Assembly (NCBI GenBank): GCA_010405405.1
Contig: MU004235.1
Location: 1,968,718 to 2,032,717 of the forward strand
Length of the DNA stretch: 64,000 nt
DNA from: Microthyrium microscopicum
Taxonomy: Eukaryota > Ascomycota > Dothideomycetes > Microthyriales > Microthyriaceae
Direction: 5' to 3'
In this document: positions 1 through 11,806 of the stretch, piece after piece
Layout: the number at the start of each line of letters is the position of its first letter
Numbering within the stretch: the first letter of the stretch is position 1
The notes under the pieces: generated by a model
The model's database searches: none
What the model was told of the DNA's origin: nothing
What the model saw: only the letters and a program-made list of their open reading frames with translations
Position numbers and translations under genes: made by a program

Positions 1-1062
1 TCCCCGTGCTTCGCGCAATGATCTGCTGGTTGATCCAGGAAACTGGCCAAGAAAACCCTTAGTAGCATTCCAAAAGGATCCTCCAGGCCGTCAAAGCTTA
101 CATCTCTGCCCCAGGAAGCCCTGTCACCAGCTATTTCCGCCCTAGTCACTCAATCTCTTTTCAGCGATCACCATATTATCAAGCTATAATTTCTTATGGC
201 CTAGTTCGTGTTTCTTGTCTCCTGCTTGTGCCGCACTCTCTCACATTGGCTGGCTTGTCCTGGTTGATTGCTGACAGCCAATAAAGCCTGGTTTGCTCTC
301 AAGCCAAGATTGTTCACCGATTCGATTAATGAGTTATCAGATCAAATCATATTAACTATTTTGATCCTCCGCTCCAGATTTGCCAGGAGACCCAGGTGTG
401 GAATACTCTTCGCCGCTTTTTCGGCCCGTATGCTAGATTGTTGGCCGTCTAATTCCAGTTGGAAAGCATTGTCAGTCAAGCTGAGTAACAATGGACGGAG
501 ACCGACGCCGAATGGAGATGTCAAGTTATGCGCAACTGCTGATGAAACGAGCTGATGGTCCCTTCTCAATTGATTTTCTTGGACGTACTGCTTCCATTGA
601 ATTACTGGTAATATATACATCAAATCTCCGTACCGCACGCCACATGGGCTAAGCTTTGGGGATGAAGGATCAGTCACAACCAAAAAGTTCAATACCTGCT
701 TCGCCACCCCTATCATCCGAGAAATTGGAAAAACAGCGATCTTGAATACTACATTATCATTTCCTAGCAATGCTCATCCTGGCCTGGCAGTCTCTCATCA
801 AGTCAAATTTGCTGCGATCCTCTCCCGAAATTGCGAAAGGGCTCGTGCACTCTATCTCGGAAGATTGTATTTTAATCTACTTCCTTTCGTGTCCTACCCT
901 TACAACAGTGTAATATAAGGAAACAGGGTGGTCTGTTTCAATTCAACACCTTTTCTTCTGGAGCCTCCAAGTAACACCACGGCCAAACCCAACAACGTAA
1001 TTCGAAAACGAAAACAATCAGTGTTGTGTGCGCAACACAACACTCTCTCCCGATCGCCAACG
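1..1062. other. No confident gene; one unassigned ORF
   Basis: The first kilobase holds no gene I can defend. The longest open frame is on the minus strand, 342-770 (142 codons). It has no hydrophobic leader, no motif I know and no flanking splice signals that extend it. It could be the edge of a gene lying left of the window or a chance ORF. The part from about 900 to 1062 is the likely 5' leader and promoter of the secreted-protein gene that starts at 1063. Confidence 0.3.
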
Positions 1063-2245
1063 ATGCGACTGACAGTAGGGGTGTTACTGTCTTGCGCTGC
1101 GTTCGGCATCGTCGGAGCCTCGCCGCTGCATAGTTTGGATGCACGGCAAGATCTCCACGATGTGAACCGAATAGCAGACCCATTGAATGCTCCAGAGACG
1201 CAAGAATCACTCGAAGCGCAAGAATTACAAGAGGCCCGAGAGGCAAGTCCGCAAGGTACGTACGAAATCGCGACTCAAAAATCGCACAACCCAAAAGACG
1301 TCATACACTGCATGGTTATCATTTCTTTTGATCAATACTGATTGCGATAAGTGACCCAAGCCGTTCCCACACTACCTTTCGTCCCAGGCTCAGTTGGTCC
1401 CCTCGATAAACCAGGCGGGCCTCTCGCCGGACTCACCCCCATCCATATGCCAACTCCGGCCTCATTCTTCGCTTCGCAATCAATAAAGAACCCCCCTTCC
1501 TCAACACATAACCCACCACCCCAACAACATACTACACAGCATAGCTCGCAACATAAACCAACCGCCAAACCGAGTCCCGCCCCTCAACATCCAAATCAAC
1601 CACCGAAACCGCCCAATCCTCCCCAAAACGGCCAAAGACCAAACCCTCCACCCGGTCTACCAAATTTCCCGAATTTCCCGAATCTCCCAAATCCATTCGA
1701 AGGTTTTCCCAATCTTCCGAAAGTTCCACCAGGATTTGGAATAGGGCCTGGACATCCACAACCGCAATCGGCGCCCCAGGACCACATCAAGTGTACCAAC
1801 CAGGAAGTCAATTGCGAATTCCTCAAGAAACAATCCTTTGATCTTCAAAACGATGACGACGAGTGCTTGCGCATAGCGACCAGCTTTGACCAGGAAGGAA
1901 AGATTGATATCAAACCTCTGGCACAAGGCAGTGATACTGTTGTGTATGGGATCACCACAGATGGGTTGACTGCTTCGGCATGGTGTAATGATATTGGCTG
2001 GACCTTGCGAAGAATATACAGCAAGTGTCGGCGTGGCAAGCAGTGCTTTGGCGGTATGTTGAAATCGTATTCCTGGTTTCGTTATACTGACAGATATCTT
2101 AGGACAAGGTTATGCTGCTCGTAATTCCGTTTTTATGGTCTCCGTCGGTCCAAAAACTGGCGGGCCAAAAATTGTTAATAGATACCCCAACATTGAATTC
2201 TGGGATACGTCGCTTTTCAGGTGGAATGGCACTTGGACTAGCTGA
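1063..2245 (+). CDS. Secreted proline/asparagine-rich protein with Cys-containing C-terminal domain
   Basis: Three exons (1063-1255, 1352-2053, 2103-2245) joined by two phase-1 introns give 345 aa. The start at 1063 is chosen because it begins a classical signal peptide (MRLTVGVLLSCAAFGIVGAS) of about 20 residues. Upstream in-frame codons would bury that leader. A Glu/Gln-rich propeptide-like stretch follows, then roughly 100 residues dominated by Pro, Asn and Gln with short PNFPNLPN-type repeats. The C-terminal part, of about 130 residues, has scattered cysteines (KCTNQEVNC, DDECLR, AWCNDIGW, SKCRRGKQC) that could form disulfides. The layout is that of a small secreted fungal protein: cell-wall associated, effector-like, or an extracellular domain on a flexible stalk. 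I do not recognise the C-terminal domain. Gene structure is well supported; function is unknown. Confidence 0.7.
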
Positions 2246-2419
2246 TGATATCCTTCTGGCATGGCGTTGGGAGGCTACTGTAAAAGTAGATGTTGTATCA
2301 TACTGTAGAATATTATATTCCTTCCTAACTTGGTGTCGTCATATCTGTATCCCCATTTTGTCGAGCCCATCACTTGGTGGCTTCGTTTCAGATTTCTCCC
2401 TCATTCGTACAGTTGAGTC

Positions 2420-3118
2420 TCACAGTTCACGCAGACACTGCTCTTCTTCATCCCACTCATCACCATACCAGTTTCGCTGCATGTCCTGGAACATATAGCG
2501 ATCCATTCCACCCTTCTTCTTCAACCATCCCGCCATACACTCGATCTGCTCCGTCAAAGCCTCGGCCTGCACCCGCATATCCACCGCCATTTCGCGCTGT
2601 CTCTCCAATTCCACCGGATCATGCTCCGCATATCTCGCCATCTCGCTCTTCAGCGCCGCAACCTCCTTCATCAACTCCGCATTCTGCTGCGCCAACACCT
2701 TTTTGCCCTCCTCATCATCCCCATCACCCTCGCGCTCACTCATCTTGGCCTGCACCGCAGCTTCCGTCTCCTGCACACTCAACACCACCTTGTCATACTC
2801 GCTCTGCGCCGCATGCAGAGCTGCCCCACGCATGGTGGCCACGTCGGAAGCGAATGTCCAGTACCAATTGCCGGAACCAATCTTTTCGACGCGTAGTTCG
2901 CTGTCGTCGATGAGCGCTTGGATGTGCTCCTTGAGCTGCATGGCGTGGATGCCGGCAATGGCGGGGAGGGCTTTTTCGAGATCTTTGAGGGTGTGGCAGG
3001 TGTTAGAGGCGCGGAGCCAGTTGAGCATGAGGGCGCGTTTGGCGGCGGGGGATGTTGGTTGTTTGGGGGCCTGTTGAGATTAGTGGAGCTGCGGTGAGAC
3101 GGGAATTGGGTGGACCAT
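2420..3118 (-). CDS. mnd1: Meiotic nuclear division protein 1 (Mnd1) homologue
   Basis: The main exon is 2420-3070. The first exon appears to be only the ATG at 3116-3118, followed by an intron 3071-3115 ending in CAACAG, which gives M-APKQPTSPAAKRALML and about 217 aa, the usual Mnd1 length. The N-terminal winged-helix region (TLKDLEKALPAIAGIHAM, IGSGNWYWTF) matches the family signature of LKDLEK, GI-x-M and an aromatic NWYW block. A long coiled coil follows (about residues 95-175), then an acidic C-terminus. In the family, Mnd1 pairs with Hop2 to stimulate Dmc1/Rad51 strand exchange between homologues in meiosis. The donor of the first intron (GTCCAC) is poor, so the exact 5' end is less sure than the rest. 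Budding-yeast MND1 also has an intron close to the start codon. Confidence 0.85.
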
Positions 3119-3402
3119 TGTGATGTTTTTTCGGTTTTGGAGAGACGGATTGGTCTTCGATTTTGTAATGAAAGACTCTAGTGAAAATTATGATTGTAGT
3201 TGTCTTGTTTTTCAGATGTGGAGAATTGGGGTTATTATGGTTGGGGATAGGATGAAGTTAGATGGACACCGCTATCGTGCGTTCCCCTTTGGGATCTCTG
3301 GTGTTCTAACTTCATCCCATCCCCTTCTCCGCAACTGTAATCCCATTTCTCAAGATCACTGTTGTTTCAAGAGATGTTATTCATCAAAGCTTCAATCTAG
3401 CT

Positions 3403-3936
3403 CTATTCGGAATCTTGCAGCTCTACCCCTTTGGCTTTGGCCCATGTCTTTTGTCGCAGACGATGAATTGGTTCCGACTTCAAGCCAACAATCCCAAGTC
3501 CTTCAACCCCTCCTACGAGCCACTTCCCAAGCAGCTTCTCTCTTCGCCAAGCATACACGCTGACATCCGCATTACTCGTCATTCCATGGTTAACCTTCGA
3601 GCGAGCAATATCGTTGCCAGATAGCTGCACACTGTAGAGATTCACTTCTTCCTCTGTGCTAGCATCGATGAGATCTCTGGATGTTATGGGGTTGGGAATA
3701 AATTGCTCGCCGCTGCCCTCAAAATTATAGGTGATTTGAAGATGGGTTGCTGGGTAGAGCGGGTCGTTTGGCCGAGCAGAGGGTAGGGAGAGGGTGAAAC
3801 AGAGAGGCGATGTAGCGGCAGCGATGGTTCGGGAAGAATGGATTGCGGACTTGAAATCTGAGGGGTTGATGTCATCCGGCTGCGCTGGTAGCGTGGGCGG
3901 CGTGAAAGAGTGGATGGAGAGGCTAAATCTCGACAT
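3403..3936 (-). CDS. Conserved-looking hypothetical protein
   Basis: A single open frame of 177 codons from the ATG at 3934-3936; the frame stays open upstream to 4056, so a longer start is possible. The protein begins MSRFSLSIHSFTPPTLPAQ and contains a stretch typical of folded beta-rich proteins (PLCFTLSLP, HLQITYNF, NLYSVQLSG, SVYAWRREK). It has no signal peptide, membrane segment or cysteine pattern. I do not recognise the family. It lies between MND1 and the sugar transporter, all three on the minus strand, with no sign that they are co-regulated. Confidence 0.5.
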   Translation of the reverse strand: MSRFSLSIHSFTPPTLPAQPDDINPSDFKSAIHSSRTIAAATSPLCFTLSLPSARPNDPLYPATHLQITYNFEGSGEQFIPNPITSRDLIDASTEEEVNLYSVQLSGNDIARSKVNHGMTSNADVSVYAWRREKLLGKWLVGGVEGLGIVGLKSEPIHRLRQKTWAKAKGVELQDSE

Positions 3937-4481
3937 GATAACTTCTGATGTAGCGCATTTGGAAGCTGAGGTGAAGTTAAAAGTCTGTTCTGTTGGCAAG
4001 CGAAATGGTAAATAAAGGGTGAAAAGTTGGATTGACCCGGATTTTATGAATTCCAACGACGGCGAAGCACACCGCCGTTAAAGCTTGAGGATTTCGGGAG
4101 GGGATTTTAATGAATGGTAGGTGAATCACATCCATGCAAGTATTTCAATCCTTCATCCTACGAGCTTGATGGGGTCTGATTCCAGGCTTGTTCTGTTCTG
4201 CCTGGCCGCCTTAGTGAGCAAATAGGGCATAAGCAGATGGGAATCGACATGATCATGCTGGATTCGAGACTGGAAAAGGCTTTCTATGAAAATAATTTTG
4301 ACTCATTGTTATCCGCTATGATCTGCTTAAATAATTGCAAAATCACTCTCGATTATAAAGACTAGTGGTATCTGAACTATAACAAGCACTCCAATTCGCA
4401 ATGTAAGGCTGTAACGCCGACCTTTTGCGCACATTTCTTTTGTCCTCGCGCACTAGAGCAAACCAACAGCCTGTCTAGATC
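3937..4481. other. Intergenic, nothing recognised
   Basis: Spacer between the hypothetical gene and the 3' end of the sugar transporter. It should contain the promoter of the gene at 3403-3936. I see no ORF, repeat or RNA structure I can support. Confidence 0.4.
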
Positions 4482-6489
4482 TCAAGCTTTAAAGTCCTTG
4501 GCGTCTTTAATGTCGCCGTCGTCCTTCTCGTCCACTTTGTTGACTCTATGAACTGAGATATCCACGCTCTTCTTGACTCCATTGGTGTTGACGCGTTTGA
4601 GCTCATTAGCATCGCCTCCGTATCCGGCCTCGAGCGCTCGCCCAGAGGCCGCAGCGCCGCCGACAACAGCGTCTTCGCCGTCGAAATGTTTGGTGATTTC
4701 TTCGAGCGGCGTATTTCTGGTCTCGATATAGAACCACCAAACAACAAAGAGCTCAATGGTAAGCCACACGCACTGGCAATTATTAGCGAGGGATTGGCGG
4801 GTAAGGAATTGAACAAACTTACAAAAACAATGTAGTATTTCCAGTGTATAGCTTCAAGAGCAATAGGATTGACGTATGAGTTGAAGAACAGGGCGATATC
4901 AACGCAAAGCCACACCACAGTCATACCCTACTAACCTTAGTATTTTACCCTTCATTCGGAGTGTTCTGCTAACATACCTTGGCGCGAATACTATAAGGCA
5001 AAATTTCAACCGTATACCCAACCAACAAACCGGACCATGCAATGTTATAGAACATGTAGAAGATAAAGATCATAGCAACAACAGCATTACCCGCTGCTTT
5101 CGATTTCTTGACCTCCTGTTGCTGAGCGCAAATGGTCCAGACAATAAAAGTTCCTAACATTCCAGCAGTCGACACCAAGAATAGCTTCCTGCGACCAAGT
5201 TTGTCCACGAAAAAGCACATGGTTACAGCCACGATGAAGTTGAAAATTTGCAGAATTCCGTTGATGTTGAGCTGCGTTTTCGAGTCTGTGATGCCGATGG
5301 ACTTGAGGACAGGCGCCATATAGTACGACACGAGGCCATTGCCAGACCATTGAGAAAAGATTCCGGCAGTTGCTAAAATCACTAGACGGTGGCGGTTTCC
5401 TTTCGTTCTCCAGAGTTCTGACCAATTGGTTTGTTTGCTCTCCTGCTCCATTCGAATGGTTTCTTTGATTTCTTCATATTCCAGAACAACAACTTCGTCG
5501 TCGTCTATACACTGTTAGAACATTTCAAACTGCCATGAAGCACGGTAAACTCACAGTTTCCATTCGCATGTACTGTGGCGAGAGTTTTGAGGGCCTCGTC
5601 TGGTCGGCCTTTATCTATATGCCAACGTGGGCTCTCTGGTACGAACCATACGGCGCACACTTGTATGATCGAGGGTAGCGCCTGAACAAGGGATGGTATT
5701 CTCCAGGACCAATTGTTTGGAACACTTTCAGTTCCTCGGGTCAACCACGCAGCTATAATTGAACCGAAGTACCAAGTAGTGTTGTAGATGGTTGTAAAGA
5801 CAGCTCGGTCTTGTGGATGCGCCAGCTCGGTAATCAACAGTGGACTATCGTCTTGTTAGCAAAGCGATAAACATAGAATGATAAGGAGGAAAAACAAACC
5901 TCGCACCATGCGCAATGGCAACACCGAAACCAATCAAGAATCGAGCCGCAATGAACATCTGAAGATTTATACTTATGGCTTGAAGAGTTACGCCTATCAG
6001 CCTACTTTTATTAGCGAAACTGGTGGCCTCATCAATTACTCCTGCTTACATGATAACGCATCCGATGAAGATACCCATCCGGCGACCGGCCAAATCAGCA
6101 GCGTAAGGTACAAATGGGATAGCGACTAATGAACCGATGGGCATGATAGCATTGAGTAAACCGAGTTGTGAACTTGAAGGATGAAAATCTACTCTTGTCA
6201 GCACATTTGTCAACAAAGAATAAAATTGACTTACAATCTACCCATGGCTTGAGCGACTGAAGGCCATTAACCATGCTGCCATCATAACCATTTGTAGCCT
6301 AAGATGTTGGTTAGCGTCTATTCGCCGAATCCTCGTCTAGAAAGTGTCACATACGCTCGTGAGCACAACCAGCATCAGCAAGACGTATGTCTTTCGTAGA
6401 GCCGTGTCCTTATACCATGATTTCCTTGGAAACTCACGATCCGCCAGGACAAATGTGCCCTTTGTGGGAGCTTTGGCGACATAGACCAT
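4482..6489 (-). CDS. MFS sugar transporter (lactose permease/hexose transporter type)
   Basis: Eight exons on the minus strand (6355-6489, 6235-6298, 6050-6191, 5900-5971, 5555-5844, 4978-5504, 4823-4927, 4482-4772) join in frame to 541 aa, the normal size for fungal sugar porters. Family marks are clear: DLAGRRMG after TM2, RFLIGFGVAIAHGA in TM4, PESPRWHIDKGR before the central loop, DKLGRRKLF after TM8 and YTVEILPYSIRAK near TM10. These fit a plasma-membrane H+/sugar symporter close to the Lac12-like group; the substrate cannot be read from sequence. The hydrophilic C-terminal tail is acidic and lysine-rich. Introns 3 and 5 use less standard acceptors (CCATAAG, GTGTATAG), chosen because they alone keep the frame. 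The start at 6489 could be slightly further upstream. Confidence 0.87.
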
Positions 6490-9400
6490 GATACCGCGAC
6501 TCGAGGTCAACTCACAGCATCCGAGGAAGCGATCAAAGAAGCTTCAAAAAGGCCAAGAAATTGACCGGAATCGCCAAAAGTCAAGATGGATAACCAACAA
6601 AATGAACGAGATCAAGTCTATTGTAGTAAGAAAAGCGCATACCGCATTTTTCCCCAGCTAAATTCGGCCGTCAATGTCCCGAGCTTTTTAGAACAGGTCA
6701 CACACCCAGCTCAGGGAAGAAAAAAGTCCGACCAGGTAATATGCCACAACCAGTTGTTCCGGGAGCTAGTACACCATGTCCCTGGCAGTAGTGCAGTAGT
6801 TTCTGGGGCGAGGCTCCGCGTGTGCAGATGAAGGTATTGGCTATTCTCGGGTGAGCAGACCAGAAGAAGGCCTGTTGCGCCGCGGATTATGTCGTGGTGA
6901 TTCGTGGATCATTTTTACCGGTGCGGTTGCAGTGGACGAACCGTTGAGGATTGCTTCTAGAAGTACGGTACTTGGCGGGCGAGGGGTGTAAGATGTTCTG
7001 TCTGGTTATTGGGGGAACAGGTGCTGTGCAATGATCATTGGGGCAAGGGAGCGGGGATAGATGAATTTTTATATTGGTCCGAGATGGGGTGGACGGATAT
7101 GTGCACGGTTCTGGAATTGTTGCGGTCTGGGTTGTTGAGGTTAAACACTGTGGAATAACCTGAAGATGTAGTACTTATGCGGCGCGAGCATATAAAAAGC
7201 TGATGGAAAGGTTGCCACTGTTGATATGAGAAGTTCTTTAGTTTACCGAGGACCAAGAATGATCCACCCAGGCCTGGTGTGGAGTTACTGTTACTTGAGT
7301 GCAGCAAGAATAGAATCAAATCATTCCGGCTAAACTTAAAGGCATGCAGAGAGATCTTCGGTGGAGTAAACTCACGTTTTGTATCGAATTTATAATAGTC
7401 TTGGTAGATTGGTTTGTATCAAGCACAGAACTATCGGAGAGGCAGGTACCTCTACATTCAACCATGAATAGTTAATTGCTAGATGTTGCACGAATAGTCG
7501 ATATCGCAAAAAGTATTGACAAAACCTACTAAGTCGCGACGACCTCATACGCCTGTCATGTCGTCCTGGTGGTCGGGTCCTGCGTAGAGCTGCTCTCCGG
7601 GAATTCATAGCAGGTATCAGAGTCCTTTAAAACTCCATAAATACTTACACATAATACTACCATAGCGTGGGAGGGGGGGTAGAGGAAATGATGCCGTGAG
7701 ATCTTATGGTAGACATTTTATCAACATGATATTCGAATTAGTGGCTAAATAGGCCAGCATGGCGTAGACGAGAACCATGTCTTAATTCTGGCAATAAGTA
7801 ATTAGTTTTATTGCCTAGGAAGGATCACGATAAGAGACTAAGAAGGAGCAAAAGTGGTAGTTGGCAAGACTAAGAAATGAAAAATGAAAGTAGTCTATAT
7901 GTACCAAAAGTGCAAAGTTGTATATTTAGTCTTCGTGAAACTAGTAGAAGTTTGAACACTATATCTTGCTTATAAGTAAAATACGAGCCTAGCCTAAAAC
8001 GTAAAGTAAAATATCGTAATCTATAAAAATGCCTAATATCTCAAGTCTAGTATTATCAATAAACTATAACTCTAATCATAGAAAATTGCCTATTTAGGCA
8101 ATTTTTTTTGGTTCTATCTAATAGCTTAGACATGATTTTTTTGACAAAATAGTCTTACTAGCTAGACATAATACTAAAATCTGACATTATGTCTACAAAG
8201 GATGCTGGAAAAAGTACCTTTTTAGAAAATGATATAGCGATAGTAGTAGACATTATTTCCTCTACCCCCCGTCGCACGCTATAGTACCTACCTACTGATA
8301 GCGAGTAACTTCAGAGGTACACGTGCATGTATCGCTGAAGGACATTTAATAAGAGTTGTAGTACAGAAAATGCTGGATTCATTCGACAACGTAGATTTCA
8401 AGATATTGAGAAGTACTGTACATGGGTTGCGAGTAACCAAGCAGTTGCACTCTGCCTGCTAGTATTTAAGCTGAGCCAACAGTACGATAGGTACTGCTAT
8501 CACGCGTCGATGTTCACTTGGTGTCTACTCCCATTTGTTACGTGTCCGCGGTTATGGCACCATATTTTTCCTCGGCAGCTTCTTGCTCATCCGGTGCTTC
8601 ATTTGTTTGGCTTCTTATAATTACCTGTTTCCTGCGCCGGCCTTAGGCATCGGCATAATTCGAGAATTGACTTTTCTGAACTCAAAGGTTTTGGGTTGAT
8701 ATCGCAAGTATCGTAAACGGTGCAGCTTGAAATAATGTATGCATTAAACGTGTTCGTTTCTCGAAAGGAGAATGGGTGGTCTCCATGCGGCGTGTTGAAG
8801 TAGGGATTTCAATATGACGATCCTTCGCTATAAGTCACAAGTATGAAGATGAAAGAAGAGATTCGACTCGCACAGTCCAAAGGTATCACAGGTTTAGGTA
8901 CCTAATCTTTCATCATTTCGGGGCTGCTCTGGACTTACATAACTAGCATGGGCTACGACTATCTCCTATTTTCGACGGTTGTGGTATCTTACTGTTAGGC
9001 AACCCGATTGCGGTGCCCCTATTTTGCTTCACGGCTCCTGTTGGTCGTGCTTCATGATTAAGTGCTTGTTCGGCAGCCTTGTATTGCCGATCTAGTCTCC
9101 ATCAGTAAGCAAATTATGCTTACAACTGTTAGTTCGGAAATGTGCATCCTTAGTCTACTGATTGTCACTCAACTAAGAGCTTACGGTAAGTACCTAGTTA
9201 AAATGGAGATAGGTCTACTATGTGATTCATCTGTACTCTAAATAATTGCAAGACGTGCCAAAATAGGTACTCTAGTATCCATAGGTAGTACCTAAGGTCA
9301 TTACCGTTCAAGTTGAAGGATTCTGTTGTAACCGGATGTTTTGACAAGGGCGTCAATTATCTTACCGTAAGGTTTTATCCTCTCCATAGCGTACTTGCTA

Positions 9401-9824
9401 CCACCTAGATCTATGTTTATCTCCTCTTTGGGCCTAGTGCGAGCTTCAAAGCCAGACCGAAACCAAACTGCAAATCTAGGTGGTTGATTGACCATTATCC
9501 AGTTCATTATTTGACCATTTGATTCGGCTATCAAGAAATTTGTACCCACAGTACCTGACTCAATAAGATTGAGTCAATGTTCCATCGCCTAGACTAGCGA
9601 AAAGCCAACCAGTGGTAGCGTGGAGGGTGGTACAACTACCTAAGTAAGCTGTCCATCCCTACTTGGATATGTCGCATTTTTTGCTTTTATCTCAATACGT
9701 CATATGGTGGGCAGGTTATATTCAGAGTAGAGAAGATTAAGATCAACATCGACATCCAATTTACGTTGTGTTTCCTGTCCCTAATAGCGCTACCAAAGCT
9801 CGACGTGGAGCGTATCTTCTTTTC
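6490..9824. other. Gene-poor interval with candidate MITE; weak ORF at 9301-9549
   Basis: About 3.3 kb between the transporter and the F-box gene. The left part is presumably the transporter promoter. The region becomes AT-rich around 7.7-8.2 kb, where the inverted-repeat element listed separately sits. A minus-strand ORF at 9301-9549 (82 codons) has plausible protein-like composition but no flanking exon I can place and no known motif; it may be a gene fragment. No tRNA or other RNA gene was seen. Confidence 0.35.
7661..8283. mobile_element. Candidate MITE-like element with imperfect ~33-bp terminal inverted repeats
   Basis: The left end (7661-7693) reads catagcgtgg, then a G-run, then tagaggaaatgatg. 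The right end (8251-8283) is its approximate reverse complement: cattatttcctcta, a C-run, gtcgcacgctat. The two match at roughly 28 of 33 positions. The 620-bp interior is AT-rich and has no long ORF, which fits a non-autonomous DNA transposon. A small internal palindrome (ttgcctatttaggcaa) lies near 8089-8104. The target-site duplication is not clear (tacc lies near both ends), so the exact borders are uncertain. Confidence 0.5.
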
Positions 9825-10577
9825 TTACAGACAACTAGGAGGCAGTCCGTGAAATTCCAATCCATGTCGATGGTTTACAATCACGGCATACGCCATAGCT
9901 TGCTCCTTGTTTTGACTTTCATCTCTCTGTTTTGCGGTCTGTTGGTACTTTTCTTTCCAGCTAGCAAGATCCTCAAACTTGCCATCTATGTTCTTCCTAT
10001 CTGATTCATATCCATTACGGCACCAGCTCCACGGAGGACCATTTGAAGGAAAAGGGACGGGTTCGAACAGTCTACAATTCTTGCACACCTGATATCCAGC
10101 CCCTTGTACTCGAATATTGTGTCCTCTACTGTATCCTCTTGCTCCAGGCGTTCTCCAAGGAACCGTTAGCCCACATTCGATGCAAAATCGTAGGGACGCC
10201 TCTTTACGGCCGCGGCCGCGGCAACGCTTCCAGTTTGCCATCACCATCTTGTCCGCGAACTTGACTGATTGTCTTAGTCGGAGGCAGTGATTGCAGGTCA
10301 AGAGTTCGTTCTGGATAGCCCATTCAGTGTCCTCTATGATAAGCAGTGCTTCTTGAGAAGGCTTAGGGATAAAGTCTCGAAACTGTCTGCTGGTCATCCT
10401 AAGGTAAACAGTGTCTTCAAACGAGAGGTGAGAAATAACTTCAAGTAGAAGCTCAGCTGGCAGTGCTAAGAGAGCAAAGGGCTTAGTCGCAACAGCCTCC
10501 AAGGATTCGGGGTGGCTTCGAATCCTTCTTCTGATCCTCTGGAGAAACTGCCCTGCTTTTTCCAGTTGCCACTTCAT
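9825..10577 (-). CDS. F-box protein with Cys-rich C-terminal region
   Basis: A single-exon ORF of 250 aa. Residues about 33-72 form an F-box (LLALPAELLLEVISHLSFED, then VYLRMTSRQFRDFI), the Skp1-binding module of SCF ubiquitin ligases. The rest carries spaced cysteine pairs (TCNHC, FCIEC, VCKNC) and Trp-rich stretches typical of fungal F-box proteins whose second half is a small Cys-rich fold. The target is unknown. It lies just left of the tandem paralogue array and on the same strand, but shares neither motif of that family, so a functional link would be speculation. Confidence 0.8.
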   Translation of the reverse strand: MKWQLEKAGQFLQRIRRRIRSHPESLEAVATKPFALLALPAELLLEVISHLSFEDTVYLRMTSRQFRDFIPKPSQEALLIIEDTEWAIQNELLTCNHCLRLRQSVKFADKMVMANWKRCRGRGRKEASLRFCIECGLTVPWRTPGARGYSRGHNIRVQGAGYQVCKNCRLFEPVPFPSNGPPWSWCRNGYESDRKNIDGKFEDLASWKEKYQQTAKQRDESQNKEQAMAYAVIVNHRHGLEFHGLPPSCL

Positions 10578-11084
10578 AATTTGCCGCTCCGTATAAAGTG
10601 CTCATACAAGAGGTGCCGCAAAGTCAGCCGAAGTATCGAAACGCAATTGCCCCAGTCAGTTCTATCGATAGTGTGAGGATTAATTGAAAAGTCCTACCAG
10701 CAGCTAGAATTTCATGGTGATTCCTGGCAGGTGGTTTGATTCAAGTTTCTTGAAGTGCAGTTGAGCAGTGCAGAGGAGTTATGTATAAATAATTAGAGAG
10801 CCATGAATAATGGTCCTAGGTAGGGAATATTAATGACCTTGTCGGTCTGATTTGTTCTAGGGCTGCAACCGAACCAGATTGTCTCCTAATAGAATATAGC
10901 TCCTTCAAGCTTCGGATTCGAAGAGCATCCATTGCCCTTCCGCCCAATGGTAGTCTCCAGCAGAGCATAGCCAGTTGAATCATACAACAGGCCTCAGAGA
11001 ATTCAGTATACATAACATGTGCATTGTTGGACTTTTGTAGGTCCAGTAGGTTATAGAACTATCTGAACGTTTGGTAGTGCGCCG
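10578..11084. other. Intergenic, nothing recognised
   Basis: Spacer between the F-box gene start and the leftmost relic of the paralogue array. A 65-codon minus ORF at 10816-11013 lacks any recognisable motif and is probably chance. Confidence 0.3.
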
Positions 11085-11317
11085 CCTCATCCAGCCTTTG
11101 CGATATGTCACGTTACAATTCAGGTTTTTTCTAGCCAAAGCGGACAAAACTCAGTGTAGCCTGGGGCGCCGAATAGCGCGGGACATCTATCAGTTCTCAA
11201 TGGCAACTCTCTAGGTAGCGCATCTGCTCTTTCTGATTTACATCGTGACGAATATTCGCAAGAACACACGGTCGAAACCTCGGCCCTTGATATCGATTGT
11301 TGTTGTCCATTATGCAA
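11085..11317 (-). pseudogene. Relic of an array member
   Basis: At about 11085-11165 the minus strand keeps a decayed copy of the module. TTTTGTCCGCTTTGGCTAGA corresponds to the CPLCQ codons of intact copies, and further on CATATC plus AAAGGCTG matches the CPYL-K-A codons. In frame it reads FCPLWLEK and then a stop. The preceding open frame up to 11317 may be remnant N-terminal sequence. Only nucleotide similarity supports this, so its true extent is unclear. Confidence 0.45.
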
Positions 11318-11806
11318 GCCTGAGGTGTAAATCAGACAACCTAAGGTAAGTTAGGTAACGGCTGGTTGTCTCTGCGAGAATATCCTTCGACGTTTTGAAG
11401 TTTGTCCGCCCAAATGTTGCAGTGTAGTCGCAGTACAGCATTCAAGGTGTCAAGGGAGACCATCAATTAGGTTATATTAGTGAAAGTCTTTGCGTAGATA
11501 CGGAATGGCGTTGATTTGCTCAAAACATCGTTAGTTCATTGCTTCTAAGATCAAAATCTACTTCGATAAGAAATAGAAAGAACTAGGCGGCTAGATTAGG
11601 TATCTAGATACCTGTTAGCAGCAAGCCTTAACGTGGGGCACACTTGACGCAATCAAATAGTAAATAGTATTTCCAGTTTCTAGTCGTCATACTGATGGTT
11701 CGGGATGAAGACTAACTTAACGACAATATGATGCCACATCTTCTGCGATTAACATAAGCGTTGTCTGCAGGGACTAAGTATAGAAACGAAGCTACTCACT
11801 CAATCT

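Noticed and set aside
938-1294. Minus-strand ORF opposite the secreted-protein gene
   Set aside because: Shadow of the exon with signal peptide; no independent evidence.
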